From Chionoecetes opilio (Eukaryota > Arthropoda > Malacostraca > Decapoda > Majidae), in the NCBI GenBank assembly GCA_016584305.1, contig JACEEZ010013467.1, positions 27,501-91,500 of the forward strand: a DNA stretch of 64,000 bases. The letters run 5' to 3'. The position numbers and the translations under genes are program-made. Below are positions 1 through 13,321 of the stretch, piece after piece (within the stretch, counting starts at the first letter, position 1; each line of letters opens with the position of its first letter). Under the pieces are notes generated by a model that worked only from the letters and a program-made list of their open reading frames with translations, was not told where the DNA came from and did no database searches.

Positions 1-605
1 ATTCCGCTTGGAAGGAACCCAGGCAGCTGGCATCTTGGACCCATCCGCGTTGTAGTAGGCCAACGTAAGGGTGGTCCAATACGGCTTTTGTGAGGCCCAA
101 AGTCTTGAGGTGCTGCGGGCCTATCCCGAAAAATCGGCACCAGTGTCAGGTATCACCCCCAAAGCTGCTTTGACACCCCACCGTGTGTGCGAGAACGCAG
201 ATGGTGGGGGAGGGGATGGGCCCGTCGCGTACAACAGACTGGACTCGCCGTAGACCGCCTATTGTCTGCTGGGGAGTACTGGTGTCCTCCAGGGGTGGGT
301 GTTGCGCACCACGTGGAAAGTGGAGCGAGACTGTGACCCTGGCCTTGACTGCTTTGATGACGTTGGCCACCGGTTCTTGGGCTTTGAAGACCTGCAATGC
401 TTCATAAAGTGCCCGTACCGGCTGCACTCGCTGCATTGGACGTTCCTCCCCGGGGCACCTCGCTGTCAGGGACCAGTGGCCAGTCTCCCCCCCAGCCATG
501 GCACGATACCTGGGGCAGCGGGGCATCCCTTGGGGCCGTGCTGTCGTGTGCCACAATTCCTGCAGGAAGATGTAGGCGGAGGCCCAGGTAAACGTGCTTT
601 CTGCC
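1..605 (-). pseudogene. LTR-retrotransposon nucleocapsid and protease remnant (left end cut by window)
   Basis: Continues downstream of the gag frame, on the minus strand. A retroviral-type zinc knuckle C-x2-C-x4-H-x4-C (begins CRNCGTRQHG) lies at about 523-564. A second, degenerate knuckle-like stretch (GHWSLTARCP) follows in another frame. At 136-147 the aspartic-protease motif DTGA is read (VIPDTGADFS), followed by a stop, and downstream NADGSKM resembles the flap side of a retropepsin. The gag, knuckle and protease order is that of Ty3/gypsy-like elements. Frame changes and stops show it is broken. Reverse transcriptase would lie beyond position 1. Clade is not decided. Confidence 0.72.
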
Positions 606-1658
606 TTAGTCTGGTGGGCCACCTTCTTCGTCTTCTTGTACTGAGAGACTGGCACGTGCTGCTGGTGGAGCCCGTAAGGCAGAGGCAGCGGACCTGGTAG
701 CCTCATACGAACGGCACAACGTCACCACATCCGCGAGTGTGGAAGAGGCGTCCAGAGTGACGATCTTCTGGACCAGCTCCGCATCCTGGACGCCTGTAAG
801 GATGCCGTGCTTGATCCAGGCTTCCTCACACTCTTTGTTGCGGGCCTTGCAGACGTCCATTTCCTCCGACAGGCCCTTCAGTCTGACGAAAAATCTGCAA
901 ACAAATCCCCTGTTGCCTGTTTGCAACTGCTGAACGCCCCCCTTTCGGAGTGCCTCGTTGCTGGATTCTTTGATGTGCTGGTGAAGAGCATCTAACACCT
1001 CTTCAACGGATAACGTAGAGTCTGGAGGCACCTGTAAAGTGTGCTCCAGCACCTTCTGAGTATCCAGTGACAGACACGTCCTTAACTGAATCAGCTGCTT
1101 GGGCAGAGGCAAACTCGCTAAATCTACCATTGTCGCGTAATCTGCCCACCGCCGTCGCCACTCTCTGAAGGTCTGGAACGTAACGTCGGGAGAGAGGAGA
1201 GGTGGGGGGTGAGCAGCCGCCTTAGGTGCTGACGGAACTGCCGTGGAGCCTGGCAACACAGATCCCGGAGCAGCACTTGACGGTGCTGTCGGCGTGGTGA
1301 TAGAGAGGGCTTGTGGGCTGGTAAGTCTCGTTAATAGAGCTTCCAAACGAAGAGCATCCTCCCGCCTCTGTTCTTCTCTCTCAGCGCGGCCTGCTTCGTC
1401 GCGTTGAGCCTCCTCCCGTCGCTGTGCATCCCTCTCAGCGCGTGCAGTCTCATCGCGTTGAGCCTCCTCCCGTCGCTGTGCATCCTTCTCAGCGCGTGCA
1501 GTCTCATCGCGTTGCGTCATCCATAGCAGGAGAGCGTGGATGTCAGTGGAGGGAGGTGGGGATAACGGGTCCTCCGGGCGGGTTGGAGGCGAGGGGGAAG
1601 AGGCCGACGGGGAAGGGTTTGAAGGGGGCGTGGATCCTTTCTTCCCGCGTCTGTTCAT
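606..1658 (-). CDS. Gag-like capsid protein of an LTR retrotransposon
   Basis: About 350 residues. I take the ATG at 1658 (MNRRGKKGS); the frame stays open upstream but that part is low-complexity. Order: a Ser/Pro-rich N terminus, three near-identical charged 13-15-residue repeats of the type RDETARAEKDAQRREEAQ (coiled-coil-like, about residues 50-105), a Pro/Ala linker, then a capsid-like region (FQTFREWRRRWADYA, then a stretch with LRTCLSLD, and KARNKECEEAWIKHGI) typical of arthropod retrotransposon Gag. A zinc knuckle and DTGA protease follow in the downstream minus-strand DNA, which supports gag rather than a host gene. Known role of the family: forms the particle that packages element RNA. 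The expanded charged repeats are unusual. Ty3/gypsy is likely; exact clade unknown. Confidence 0.75.
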   Translation of the reverse strand: MNRRGKKGSTPPSNPSPSASSPSPPTRPEDPLSPPPSTDIHALLLWMTQRDETARAEKDAQRREEAQRDETARAERDAQRREEAQRDEAGRAEREEQRREDALRLEALLTRLTSPQALSITTPTAPSSAAPGSVLPGSTAVPSAPKAAAHPPPLLSPDVTFQTFREWRRRWADYATMVDLASLPLPKQLIQLRTCLSLDTQKVLEHTLQVPPDSTLSVEEVLDALHQHIKESSNEALRKGGVQQLQTGNRGFVCRFFVRLKGLSEEMDVCKARNKECEEAWIKHGILTGVQDAELVQKIVTLDASSTLADVVTLCRSYEATRSAASALRAPPAARASLSVQEDEEGGPPD

Positions 1659-2172
1659 GGTGTTGTCACGCCACGGGCTCGGCAATGTACACCGAAGAAC
1701 GTTACCTGTGCTGCGACAAGTGTGTGTGAGTGTGTGTACGTACAAGGGCGTGCAATGTTTTTAAACTCCACCCTGGCGGGGAGTGGGGGGGGGGGCTGGC
1801 GGGGGGAGGTGCGGTCTGGGCTGCGGGCCGCCTGGCAAAAACACCTCAGTCAGTGTCCGCGCAGACTCCAAGATGAGCAGATGTATGCGGTACTCTGCTC
1901 CTCGAAGACCAATGCCACCGCGATTCCTGCTCCCACTTGCAAACTAACCCCCCACCAACACTGCACTGCACTACACACGGCACTTCACACACTTCACTAC
2001 GCAACACTATGTAACAGTCTGTAGGAGTCCTGGGTGCTCCTTGCTGGCGTCCTTTGGGACCGGCGGCTAGGGATGTGACAACAACTTCCTCACGACTTCC
2101 TGCCACCTTCCTCTTCTCCTCCTTATCACTGCGCCATCTAGTACACCGTCATATAACCTCTGCGTCCTTACA
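1659..2172 (-). other. Leader and possible 5' LTR of the gag-bearing element
   Basis: Non-coding DNA upstream of gag with G/T-rich stretches. A TGTAAGGACGC start at 2172 (minus strand) would fit an LTR beginning with TG. I see neither a convincing end followed by a primer-binding site nor a partner LTR, because the 3' LTR is outside the window. Assignment is inference only. Confidence 0.25.
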
Positions 2173-2399
2173 GTGGTGGGAAGGGCAGAGAGACGATGGG
2201 TATCTGTAGATCCTTTAATGGAGAAGCTTGGAAAGAAGACAGGCGGAGAGCCAGCTTTACAAGGTGGAGACCAAACAGTTGACTGAACTCCCGCGACGCA
2301 GCGCGGGCAACGTTACCAGATATTGCCAGATATGATAACTACACCCCCGACCCCCCACCCCACACCCCCCCCATTCACGTGAAATCGAGAAAATATTTT

Positions 2400-2850
2400 A
2401 ACCGTAACATCATGTTGAAAACGATGCCAATGTCACATCATAATCAGACGTACGCAGTATCAAAGGAAATTTGATGTATATATTTTTTCTACGGGAAAAG
2501 ACAACCAACCATTCAAAATTGTAACCAAAATTAGTGATTAGAATTAGCCAATATTTCCTTTATTGTGTTACGGTCATTAATTGTTATTGGATAATAAAAT
2601 TAATGAGCTTGAGAATAAATAATAAAATGCATAATATATATTGCATAAGAAATGTGTGAAATGAACTTGTATCGTATTTGTTTGTATTATATATTAATTG
2701 TATCAAGGAAAGTTTGAAAAGGAAAATTTGTATCACGTTGTAAAGTTTTTGTAGAAGTGTCGTTCCGGCACCGTGTGTGTGCACTTCAACCGTGGGGCCT
2801 CTACTGATACCGCAGCGCAGGATTGCGATACATGAATGTGCCCCCAGGGA
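2400..2850 (-). repeat. Dispersed repeat Rep-1, copy 1
   Basis: The minus strand of this stretch matches plus-strand 13322-13690 in collinear blocks: the segment with GCGCTGCGGTATCAGTAGAG and the GGTTGAAGTGCAC block, then GGTTACAATTTTGAATGGTT, then TGATGTGACAxTGGCAT. No coding capacity. Class unknown; a retroelement 3' part is possible. Confidence 0.6.
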
Positions 2851-2859
2851 GCACATTCA

Positions 2860-3176
2860 GAGACGCTAACGTCCATGCTTAACAACTTAACAACTGTCAT
2901 CAGCTGTTTTGGTATTCTGCGGGGAGATTGATGACGTCAGAGTTGACGTTAACACACTAAAACAAAGCAACTGCCTATAGGGTGGTGTTAAGGAAGCTAC
3001 GTACGTACAGTCACCTGCAGTGGTTGTCCTACCGCCTTTGACACTTCAAGCCCCTATATTCGAGGTCAGACGACATATGCCAACTATCCACTGACAGGAG
3101 CAGTCATTGGCTGTGACTCTTGTGACTTGTCAATAAGGCCCGCCTCCTGCCCTCTCCCCCACCCTCTCTCTCCCAT

Positions 3177-3219
<43 letters not shown>

Positions 3220-3473
3220 CTGTGTGTGTGAATGATAATATAAAAAAACCAAAGATGGTAAAGAGTATAGCCTGAGCCTCTTCTCTATCTAGCTGTATAG
3301 TCCTTCCCTAGATTAGAGTTCCTGTCTGCTTCATGTGTGTCATTCTATCTCTCTATTATTATTATTAGCATTATCATCATGAGCAGGAGCAGCAGCAATA
3401 ACACTATAATCAATACCATCTCTAGTTTTTTCTATCTTCAGAGTTACGTATATATAGCAGTGGGATTGGGTAT
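2860..3473. other. Intergenic; only a CT microsatellite
   Basis: No gene seen. A (TC)n tract runs about 3180-3215, followed by TG repeats; short AT-rich and (ATT)n/(AGC)n runs follow. Confidence 0.6.
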
Positions 3474-3739
3474 TGTAGTGACCTTGTCTCTACATGGTTG
3501 ATAAATAGACACCCAGGGTTGCTGGTTGGTTTATTGGAGAGAGCAGTTGTGTTGGTGGTACAAGTCTCTGAGTTGAACTCGAAGTGTGTTCCTGCCTCTA
3601 CAAGAGACTCCCTTTATAAAGAGCCAAGATACTCAAGACCTGACGCCTACATACCAATGCGGCTCAGGTCGAGATTAAGAAGGAGGCTCAGGTCGAGATT
3701 ACTGGAGGATTAGCCAGGTGTGGTGTGTGACTCACCACA
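3474..3739 (-). repeat. 3' LTR (in element orientation)
   Basis: Begins TG and ends CA on both strands' reading of the element. Preceded by GTAT; matches 4901-5162. Confidence 0.88.
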
Positions 3740-4095
3740 GTAGGACTCTCCTTCCTAAAAAAAAAAAAAAAAAAAAAAAAATTATACATATACTTATAAA
3801 AAAAAACAGAGGTGCCAAGTGCCGAGGTAATGTAGGTAGGGCACTGTCCAGTCTTCACGTTGGCAGCGGTAGCTGCAAGATAAGAATAGGAGGTGCCGAG
3901 GGTAAGGGAATGTAGGTAGGGCGGCTGTCCAGTCTTCACGTTGGCAGCGGTAGCTGCAAGATTAGATAGGAGGTGCCGAGGGTCGCTGCTGCTGTGATTG
4001 CTGTCACAAGATCTGGAGGGAGGCTTGCGATTCTTGGTGTCGACGTGGGAAGGCGAAGTGTCCAAAAAAATCGGCTCCCAAGATAGCTTGTGTTG

Positions 4096-4899
4096 CTATG
4101 CAGTGCCCGTGCGTTGCAGGGCCTTGCTGGAGGCAGCGGAAGGCTGCAGGACGCAGCGTGAGGCAGCAGGAAGCAGCGTCAGGGAGCAGGAGTCAGCGGA
4201 GGACGAGGAGTAGCACGTGGCGGCAGGAGGCAAGGGCGGGCGGCGGGATGCGGTGCCCGTGCGTTGCAGGGCCTTGCTGGAGGCAGTGGAAGGCAGCAGG
4301 ACGCAGCGTGAGGCAGCAGGAGCGAGGAGTAGCCCGAGGCGCCAGGAGGCAGGGCTTGGAAGGCGGGTGGCGGTGAGCAGGCCGTGGCAGGCCGCGGGCG
4401 TGGGCGGCGACAGGGGTGGCGTCGGCAGGGCGTGGCGGCTAGTAGCTGCAGGGCTGGGCCGTAGTGAGGCAGGCCGCTGCAGGTGGCTGCCAGGGCTGGG
4501 CCGAGGTGAGCAGCGTGCCGTGGCGTCGTCAGGCATCGTGGCTGGTAGCAGTGTGGCTGCGAGGGCTGTGTAGCTGCAGGGCTGGATAGCTGCAGGGCTG
4601 GGCCGTGGTGAGCAGCGTGCTGGGCCGTGGTGAGGGTAGCCCGTGGCGGAGTGGCGGCTGGATGGGTGGCGTGTGGTGAGCCCAGGCAGCGCGGCAGGAG
4701 GTTGCTGTGGGTAGCGCGACATGAGACAGGAGGTGCAGGCCGCGGGCGTTGGTGAGCCGTGGTAGGGTGGCGGCGGCGGCAGGCCTAGGGCGTGGTGGCG
4801 TGGCGGCGTGGCAGGCGGCGTGGCGGCGGGCGTGATGGGGGGGGGCGAGGGGCAGCCACCCCACCCCTGGGTGTGTCTTGTCACTCCGTTGGTCACCAA
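4096..4899 (-). CDS. Pro/Ala/Ser-rich open frame inside the non-autonomous LTR element
   Basis: Starts MVTNGVTRHTQG right next to the primer-binding site and stays open for 267 codons. Composition is almost entirely Pro, Ala, Ser, Arg, Thr, His, with repeated blocks such as RCSPRPSP and LLPAASRCVLLPS that mirror the DNA tandem repeats. No domain is recognisable. It may be a decayed or expanded gag N terminus, or simply an open frame in GC-rich repeats. No function is proposed. Confidence 0.3.
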   Translation of the reverse strand: MVTNGVTRHTQGWGGCPSPPPITPAATPPATPPRHHALGLPPPPPYHGSPTPAACTSCLMSRYPQQPPAALPGLTTRHPSSRHSATGYPHHGPARCSPRPSPAAIQPCSYTALAATLLPATMPDDATARCSPRPSPGSHLQRPASLRPSPAATSRHALPTPPLSPPTPAACHGLLTATRLPSPASWRLGLLLAPAASRCVLLPSTASSKALQRTGTASRRPPLPPAATCYSSSSADSCSLTLLPAASRCVLQPSAASSKALQRTGTA

Positions 4900-4900
4900 A

Positions 4901-5162
4901 TGTAGTGACCTTGTCTCTACATGGTTGATAAATAGACACCCAGGGTTGCTGGTTGGTTTATTGGAGAGAGCAGTTGTGTTGGTGGTACAAGTCTCTGAGT
5001 TGAACTCGAAGTGTGTTCCTGCCTCTACAAGAGCCTTTATAAAGAGCCAAGATACTCAAGACCTGACGCCTACATACCAATGCGGCTCAGGTCGAGATTA
5101 AGAAGGAGGCTCAGGTCGAGATTACTGGAGGATTAGCCAGGTGTGGTGTGTGACTCACCACA
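4901..5162 (-). repeat. 5' LTR (in element orientation)
   Basis: Lacks 4 bp present in the other LTR. Followed on the plus strand by GTAT, the target duplication, and preceded by the primer-binding-like TTTGGTGACC (minus strand). Confidence 0.88.
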
Positions 5163-5172
5163 GTATCTATCT

Positions 5173-5361
<189 letters not shown>

Positions 5362-6420
5362 TTTATTCAATATCCTTTTTCCAACCTCCCTTTTCTCTCT
5401 TCTGTAGTACTCCGCTATCTTTCCGTGTGTTCCATTCCCTTTTCATAAATAAGCTCCTCTATCTCTTTCCTCCTCTATTAGTCCTTGAGCCAACCGGCCA
5501 TATTTTGAAGTGAATGCTCCGGCGGGGGGAGTAATTCTCATTATGATTTTCCATTAGGGCAATATCTCAGGTATCAGAAAATGCATGATGGACATCTGAG
5601 AACGGTAGCTTAGTGCCCGGATGGACGCCATCTTTGAAACCACCCAGCGCGAAAATGCCCATTTGGTGGGGTACATTGTTGCACGTGTATCTGGACTTCT
5701 ATACTAGCTATCGATGTGCGGTTGACGACTAAATATACGTCCAATGTGTACCGTCTAAATAAAAAATAATATGAAGCATTTTGTTATAGATTAATTATTA
5801 TAAAAATCAATTATCGAAAAAAAATCATATATTTTTCAATATTTTATTATTAGACTTTTACTTTTTTTAGTGAAACAACACTGGTATGATTTTCCAAATT
5901 ATGCATTTTGCTACACCGTTTATCTGTCTATAAAAATAACTCAACAAGTACAACATATCATCCACCACGAGTTTACAACAAATATATGTAAAGAGGCATA
6001 AAATGACTTAGGCCGCCGCTGGCATTATCTATTCTGACGATAACGCAAGTTAGGAATGTCGTACGGAGAGGATTTTAACACCATAACGATATCTAATAAG
6101 CAGGCGGAAATTGTTACATAGGAAATCTGCACTTTGGTGGCCATCTTGGATTTCAAAATGGCCGCCAATTATATTAATTATTCATTACTAGAGTTTGGAA
6201 AGACGTATGGAGCTGATTTTAACACCATACGATGTATATTCCTAATAAGCAAGCGGAGGTATCATTGAACATGTCATGTTTTAGTCAAATAACACCGGTA
6301 TGATCTTCCAAATTATACATTTTGCTAAACCGTTTATCTGTCTATAAAGATTTTCAGGCAATTTGGCCTGCATTATAATAGAGAACAACATATGCTATAC
6401 AATATACAGTGCACACAAAG

Positions 6421-8465
<2,045 letters not shown>

Positions 8466-8555
8466 CTTTGTTCAACTCAGCAGAACCATCGATAGTCAGC
8501 TCTTCATCAGACGAGGAACAAAGGTTCGAGTCAGAATGATTGACGTTGGAAAGTT

Positions 8556-9902
8556 GGCTGCGGTATTGGGGTCTGGAGTTTGCAGTGCATTGCCAGGGCT
8601 TCATGCATGGAGCGGGTGTGACACTGTTAGACGCAGCCTTGAAAACCTGCCAGACGTCCCAGCACCATCAGCAGGACATGGCTGGGAACTCGATGATGGC
8701 GGTTCGCTCAAAATCCGATGGATGGCGGGTCTACCAGCTCCAGATGTCGTCTTGAATCTCATCTCATGCACATGCAGAAGGACGTGTCGACCGTCAGATT
8801 GCTCCTGCATACTGAATGGGTTGAAGTGCACTGTTGTGTGTAAGCTGCAGGGATGCTCCAACATGGTGCAGGATGATGCTATCGTGGCTCAGGATGCCAA
8901 TGACTCTGATGGCGACTCTGATGATTAACTTTGTGTGCACTGTATATTGTATAGCATATGTCTCTATATTATAATGTCTTCTCTATTATAATGCAGGCCA
9001 AATTGCCTGAAAATCTTTATTAGATAAATATTATTATCTTTATTAGATTTATCAGATAAACGGTTTAGCAAAATGTATAATTTGGAAGATCATACCGGTG
9101 TTATTTGACTAAAACATGACATGTTCAATGATACCTCCGCTTGCTTATTAGGAATATACATCGTATGGTGTTAAAATCAGCTCCATACGTCTTTCCAAAC
9201 TCTAGTAATGAATAATTAATATAATTGGCGGCCATTTTGAAATCCAAGATGGCCACCAAAGTGCAGATTTCCTATGTAACAATTTCCGCCTGCTTATTAG
9301 ATATCGTATGGTGTTAAAATCCTCTCCGTACGACATTCCTAACTTGCGTTATCGTCAGAATAGATAATGCCAGCGGCGGCCTAAGTCATTTTATGCCTCT
9401 TTACATATATTTGTTGTAAACTCGTGGTGGATGATATGTTGTACTTGTTGAGTTATTTTTATAGACAGATAAACGGTGTAGCAAAATGCATAATTTGGAA
9501 AATCATACCAGTGTTGTTTCACTAAAAAAAGTAAAAGTCTAATAATAAAATATTGAAAAATATATGATTTTTTTTCGATAATTGATTTTTATAATAATTA
9601 ATCTATAACAAAATGCTTCATATTATTTTTTATTTAGACGGTACACATTGGACGTATATTTAGTCGTCAACCGCACATCGATAGCTAGTATAGAAGTCCA
9701 GATACACGTGCAACAATGTACCCCACCAAATGGGCATTTTCGCGCTGGGTGGTTTCAAAGATGGCGTCCATCCGGGCACTAAGCTACCGTTCTCAGATGT
9801 CCATCACACCTTTTCTGACACTTGAGACATTGGTCTAATGGAAAATCATAATGAGAATTACTCCCCCCGCCGGAGCATTACTTTTGGTCTGGCTCAAGGA
9901 CT
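8556..9902 (+). repeat. Inverted-duplication arm B
   Basis: Reverse-complement partner of arm A. It begins with the same LAAVLGSGVCSALPGLHAWS codons and ends at the GGCTCAAGGACT outer end that mirrors 5479-5490. An internal segment of roughly 100 codons is deleted at about 8633. Confidence 0.85.
8563..8928 (+). pseudogene. Gene X copy B, internally deleted
   Basis: Reads LPGLHAWSGCDTV and then jumps straight to RRSLENLPDVPAPSAGHGW and the Cys-rich tail, ending DSDGDSDD. Compared with copy A it lacks the region from SALASQGKIK to AAIW, so the second half of the H3TH-like motif is gone. The downstream Cys-rich part is identical to copy A. The frame remains open across the deletion, but the product would lack the putative DNA-binding helices. 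Confidence 0.65.
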
Positions 9903-10096
9903 ATATCATTTTGCACCTCCTTATCATTTTCTGCCACCTTTCCCTATTCAGTTTTCAGCTTCCATTCTTGCCTTTCTTTCATATCGTTTCCCCGTGACTG
10001 GAGTGGGTGGTGATGGTGGTGGAGGCGGCGATGGTCAATAGTAGGGTATGAGATTAAGAAGTTTTCCCAAGGGTGCTATACTCTCCCTGTCCCACA

Positions 10097-10473
<377 letters not shown>

Positions 10474-10483
10474 TAGGTGCTAC

Positions 10484-10640
10484 TATAGCGTGCGGTCTAC
10501 ATCGGGGCCTGCAGTCTACGCTCCCCTAACGTGCGGTCTACAAAGATCCCGCCTGACCTGACCTGACCTGACTACCCCATAGCTTTAATGTGCATTCTAA
10601 GAAGTCCACACCTGACCTGACCTTACCTGACCTGAGTACC
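10484..10640. repeat. GTGCGGTCTAC and CCTGA repeats
   Basis: The phrase GTGCGGTCTAC recurs at about 10490 and 10530 (variant CTGCAGTCTAC between). It is followed by two runs of CCTGA, a variant of the CCTAA telomere-like motif seen elsewhere in the window. From 10640 to 11090 I see nothing else. Confidence 0.6.
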
Positions 10641-11107
10641 GGGACCCTACTCAACCTTATAAAATAGGAATCAACGAAGTAATGTCTTGGTATCCTCCTA
10701 AAATTCAAGCCGAAAACATCAGTCTGACACACTTAACCCTCTACAATGCTGTTGAAAGAATTCTACAGAAGTTTCATCTTGACAGAAGAAACAGCAGTTA
10801 AGTTTTTACGTGAAAGCAATCTTCTGGACACACTACAAGAAGCAGAGCCTTGTCATCGATGTGGTAGTGTTATGTAAGAAGAAAAAAAAGTGACAGGGGT
10901 GGGGAATATCGGCCTGTGCTTAATAAATTACTTACTAAAGTTTAGTTTTTTCTATAATACTCTACTGTATAATAGACAATATCATATAGCAACAGTAAAT
11001 TGCAGCCTATTTTAAAGATCATGCGGTGTTTTAACATATTAACATAACATATTTTGTGAGATCATACTAACATCTCTCATCGAGGCCGGCCGGTGCGTGT
11101 GTGGGGA

Positions 11108-11156
11108 CTCTCTCTCTCTCTCTCTCTCTCTCAAACTGGCAAAAATAAGCGACAAT

Positions 11157-11236
<80 letters not shown>
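11108..11236. repeat. (TC)n and (GA)n microsatellites in opposite orientation
   Basis: A short TC tract (11108-11132), a 25-bp spacer, then about 78 bp of GA. Confidence 0.95.
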
Positions 11237-11237
<1 letters not shown>

Positions 11238-11651
11238 TAATGTGTGATAAGGACAACGACAGAGTAAATAAGGGGGAGAGTCTGTGTCATTGTGTCTTCA
11301 TCTGTGTCATATTATGGCTATAAATGAACAAAATAAAAAAATATCAACCGAGTGGCGACCTACACTACAAATGTTTGCGGGTCGGGCCAATCATCTTCCC
11401 TGGATGGTTGAACAGCAGGGATCGAAATTTGAGCAACCGAAATTTTTTCGGTTGCAATCAGGATCCCTGCAGAAAACGCCTTAAGATCACCAGCTAGTGT
11501 GTATATAAGGCCTCTTCCATTTGTGCCCAAGTTGCATGAACCAGTTCTTTCAGTTCAGGGTTGGGTTCTGGGTTCAGGGTTGGGTTCGCGTGTCACAAAT
11601 GGAACGCAAAACCCGTTTTTGTTTACAAACATACTCAGCTGGCGAGAGCAA

Positions 11652-11658
<7 letters not shown>

Positions 11659-11717
<59 letters not shown>

Positions 11718-11998
11718 AGAGAGGAGAGAGAGAGGAGAGAGAGAGAGAGAGATAACGAGAGAGATAACAAGAGAGATAACGAGATAGAGAGATAACGAGA
11801 GAGAGAGAGAGATAACGAGAGAGAGAGAGAGATAACGAGAGAGAGATATATCGAGAGAAATAACGAGAGAGAGATAACGAGAGAGAGAGAGAGATAACGC
11901 GAGAGAGAGATAATAAGAGAGAGAGATAACGAAAGAGATAACGAGAGAGAGATAATGAGAGATAACGAGAGAGAGAGATAACGAGAGATATAACTCAG
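11659..11998. repeat. (GA)n / GAGATAAC minisatellite
   Basis: GA repeats with regularly interspersed GATAAC, at least ten times between 11750 and 11990. Confidence 0.9.
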
Positions 11999-12342
11999 CT
12001 AGCTGCTATGTGAAGGGATCATATCAAGTTTAAGATCGCTGGAACGCATGGCTCCACCAGCCATGTATGCCTCTTTTATGCCGTCTGACATCCTCTCCGA
12101 CTCGTGCATGCGGAAAACCCTTCACGATAAGAGAAATAGGGCCCATGGCGACCATTGTTTGTTATGAACTGAAAACTCTACCCAAGCTACCCACCTCTCA
12201 ATGTGAGTAGAGAGAGTTCACGGGTTTTGCTGAGTCACTACGCGCTTTGCCTCGGATCCAGGTTTTCGTGCGCAAATGGAACGCCTGAACTCTTGGGTTC
12301 CGTGAACTGGTTCTTGAAATGTCGCAAATGGAAGAGGCCTAT

Positions 12343-12417
12343 AGGCGTTTTCTGCGGGGATCCTGATTGCAACCGAAAAATTTTCGGTTGCAATCAGGAT
12401 CCCCGCAGAAAACGCCT
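12343..12417. repeat. Perfect 75-bp palindrome
   Basis: Arms of 37 bases around the A at 12380: AGGCGTTTTCTGCGGGGATC pairs with its exact complement ending at 12417. One arm recurs at about 11440-11482. It would form a strong hairpin as single-stranded DNA or RNA. Confidence 0.95.
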
Positions 12418-12429
12418 TTATGTTCCGAA

Positions 12430-13005
12430 TATCCTCTCACCGTCGTCGTCGCCGGAAAAAAAAAACGAGAAGCGAAATTTGAAACCGTATATACTTGCAG
12501 ATACAAAGCATAAAACAACACTGAAACAGGGCAGATTATACAGTCATGATATAAACTTATTAAACTACTGTGTATCATCTTCAGTTGCACATGCAAATCA
12601 GTAGTGATGCTATAATTCGTAATATATGGTGCCTGGCGACATTAATGCAGGTGACGACTATATTGTTATCTACGGTACTGATACGCTTTTTTATTTCTTT
12701 GGAAGTACTTCCAAAGCAAGATTGTAATGGTGAAAATATGAATTCTGTGGTCGTAGAATGACGAGCGAATTAAATGTTTAAGTATGCGTCTTATTGGAGA
12801 AAATGTCTGTAGGATTTTATAGAAAATGGTCACTGTAAAGGATAACTTAGGTAAGCATACTAGATTAATTTTATTCTCATCTTCCACCATCCATTCCACC
12901 CCATCAAATCCCCTTCATATCGCAACAAACTCACCAGAACACTCTAACAAAGCAGAGACCGCCTCAAACACTGCGTGACTACAACAACCATTACTACTTA
13001 TCCAT
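12430..13005. other. No feature recognised
   Basis: AT-rich DNA with short open frames only; no repeat partner noticed within the window. Confidence 0.5.
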
Positions 13006-13013
13006 GAGTAATA

Positions 13014-13250
13014 ACCGGGTAGCCTGTGGCGCAGTGGTAGCGCGCTCAGTTCACAACTGTGAGATGCTGGGTTCGAGTCCCGGCCAGGACGAGACAGATG
13101 GGCGGTCTCCTAACACCCGCGCCCCTGTCCACCCAGCAGTGAATGGGTACCAGGTGTTAGCCAGGGGTTGTGACCCGCTTCCTGGGGTGAAGTACCGGTG
13201 TTCTGATGTGCATGAGGAAGCCACCACGCCGAACTGTCTGGAGTTAAATG
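13014..13250 (+). mobile_element. tRNA-derived SINE (family S1)
   Basis: The head has an RNA polymerase III A box (TGGCGCAGTGGTAGCGCG) and B box (GGTTCGAGTCC) at tRNA spacing. The body carries CCACCCAGCAGTGAATGGGT, shared with the minus-strand SINE at 45400-45590. The head is too degenerate in the anticodon stem for a functional tRNA, and the shared body shows a retroposon family. The Rep-1 block follows at 13322. Confidence 0.82.
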
Positions 13251-13321
13251 GGAGGTAATACTCCAGCATGTCAGTAAGTGAAACGTCCGCCATAACGCAC
13301 ACGTCCCTGCACAAGGGTACC

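Larger units (their letters stand above)
3474..5162 (-). mobile_element. Complete non-autonomous LTR retrotransposon
   Basis: Two direct repeats of 266 and 262 bp (3474-3739 and 4901-5162), nearly identical apart from a 4-bp indel, are flanked by the 4-bp duplication GTAT (3470-3473 and 5163-5166). On the minus strand each LTR runs TGTGGTGAG...CACTACA. Right after the 5' LTR (4901-5162) comes TTTGGTGACCAACGGAG, in the primer-binding position and like the start seen after many arthropod Ty3/gypsy LTRs. Just before the 3' LTR lies a purine tract AGGAAGGAGAG (polypurine tract). The 1.16-kb interior has no RT or integrase, so it must be mobilised in trans. It holds two tandem repeats (80-bp unit at 3810-3985; about 150-bp unit from 4100) and a Pro/Ala-rich open frame. 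Confidence 0.9.
11412..12417. mobile_element. Foldback element with GA-rich loop
   Basis: Left arm (about 11412-11620) and right arm (about 12225-12417) are inverted relatives. Both contain GGATCCCxGCAGAAAACGCC, AGGCCTCTTCCATTTG, GAACCAGTTC and CAAATGGAACGC in mirrored order. The roughly 600-bp loop is mostly GA and GAGATAAC repeats. No coding capacity. Ends and target duplication are not clear, so mobility is inferred from the arms. Confidence 0.55.

Noticed and set aside
146..706. 186-codon minus-strand frame taken as one protein
   Set aside because: The zinc knuckle and the DTGA protease motif are in other frames of the same strand, so the frame is only part of a frameshifted gag-pol region.
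13016..13090. Possible tRNA gene (A and B boxes, anticodon-like CAC)
   Set aside because: Anticodon stem is imperfect, and the sequence continues into a body shared with a second copy at 45400. SINE head, not a tRNA gene.
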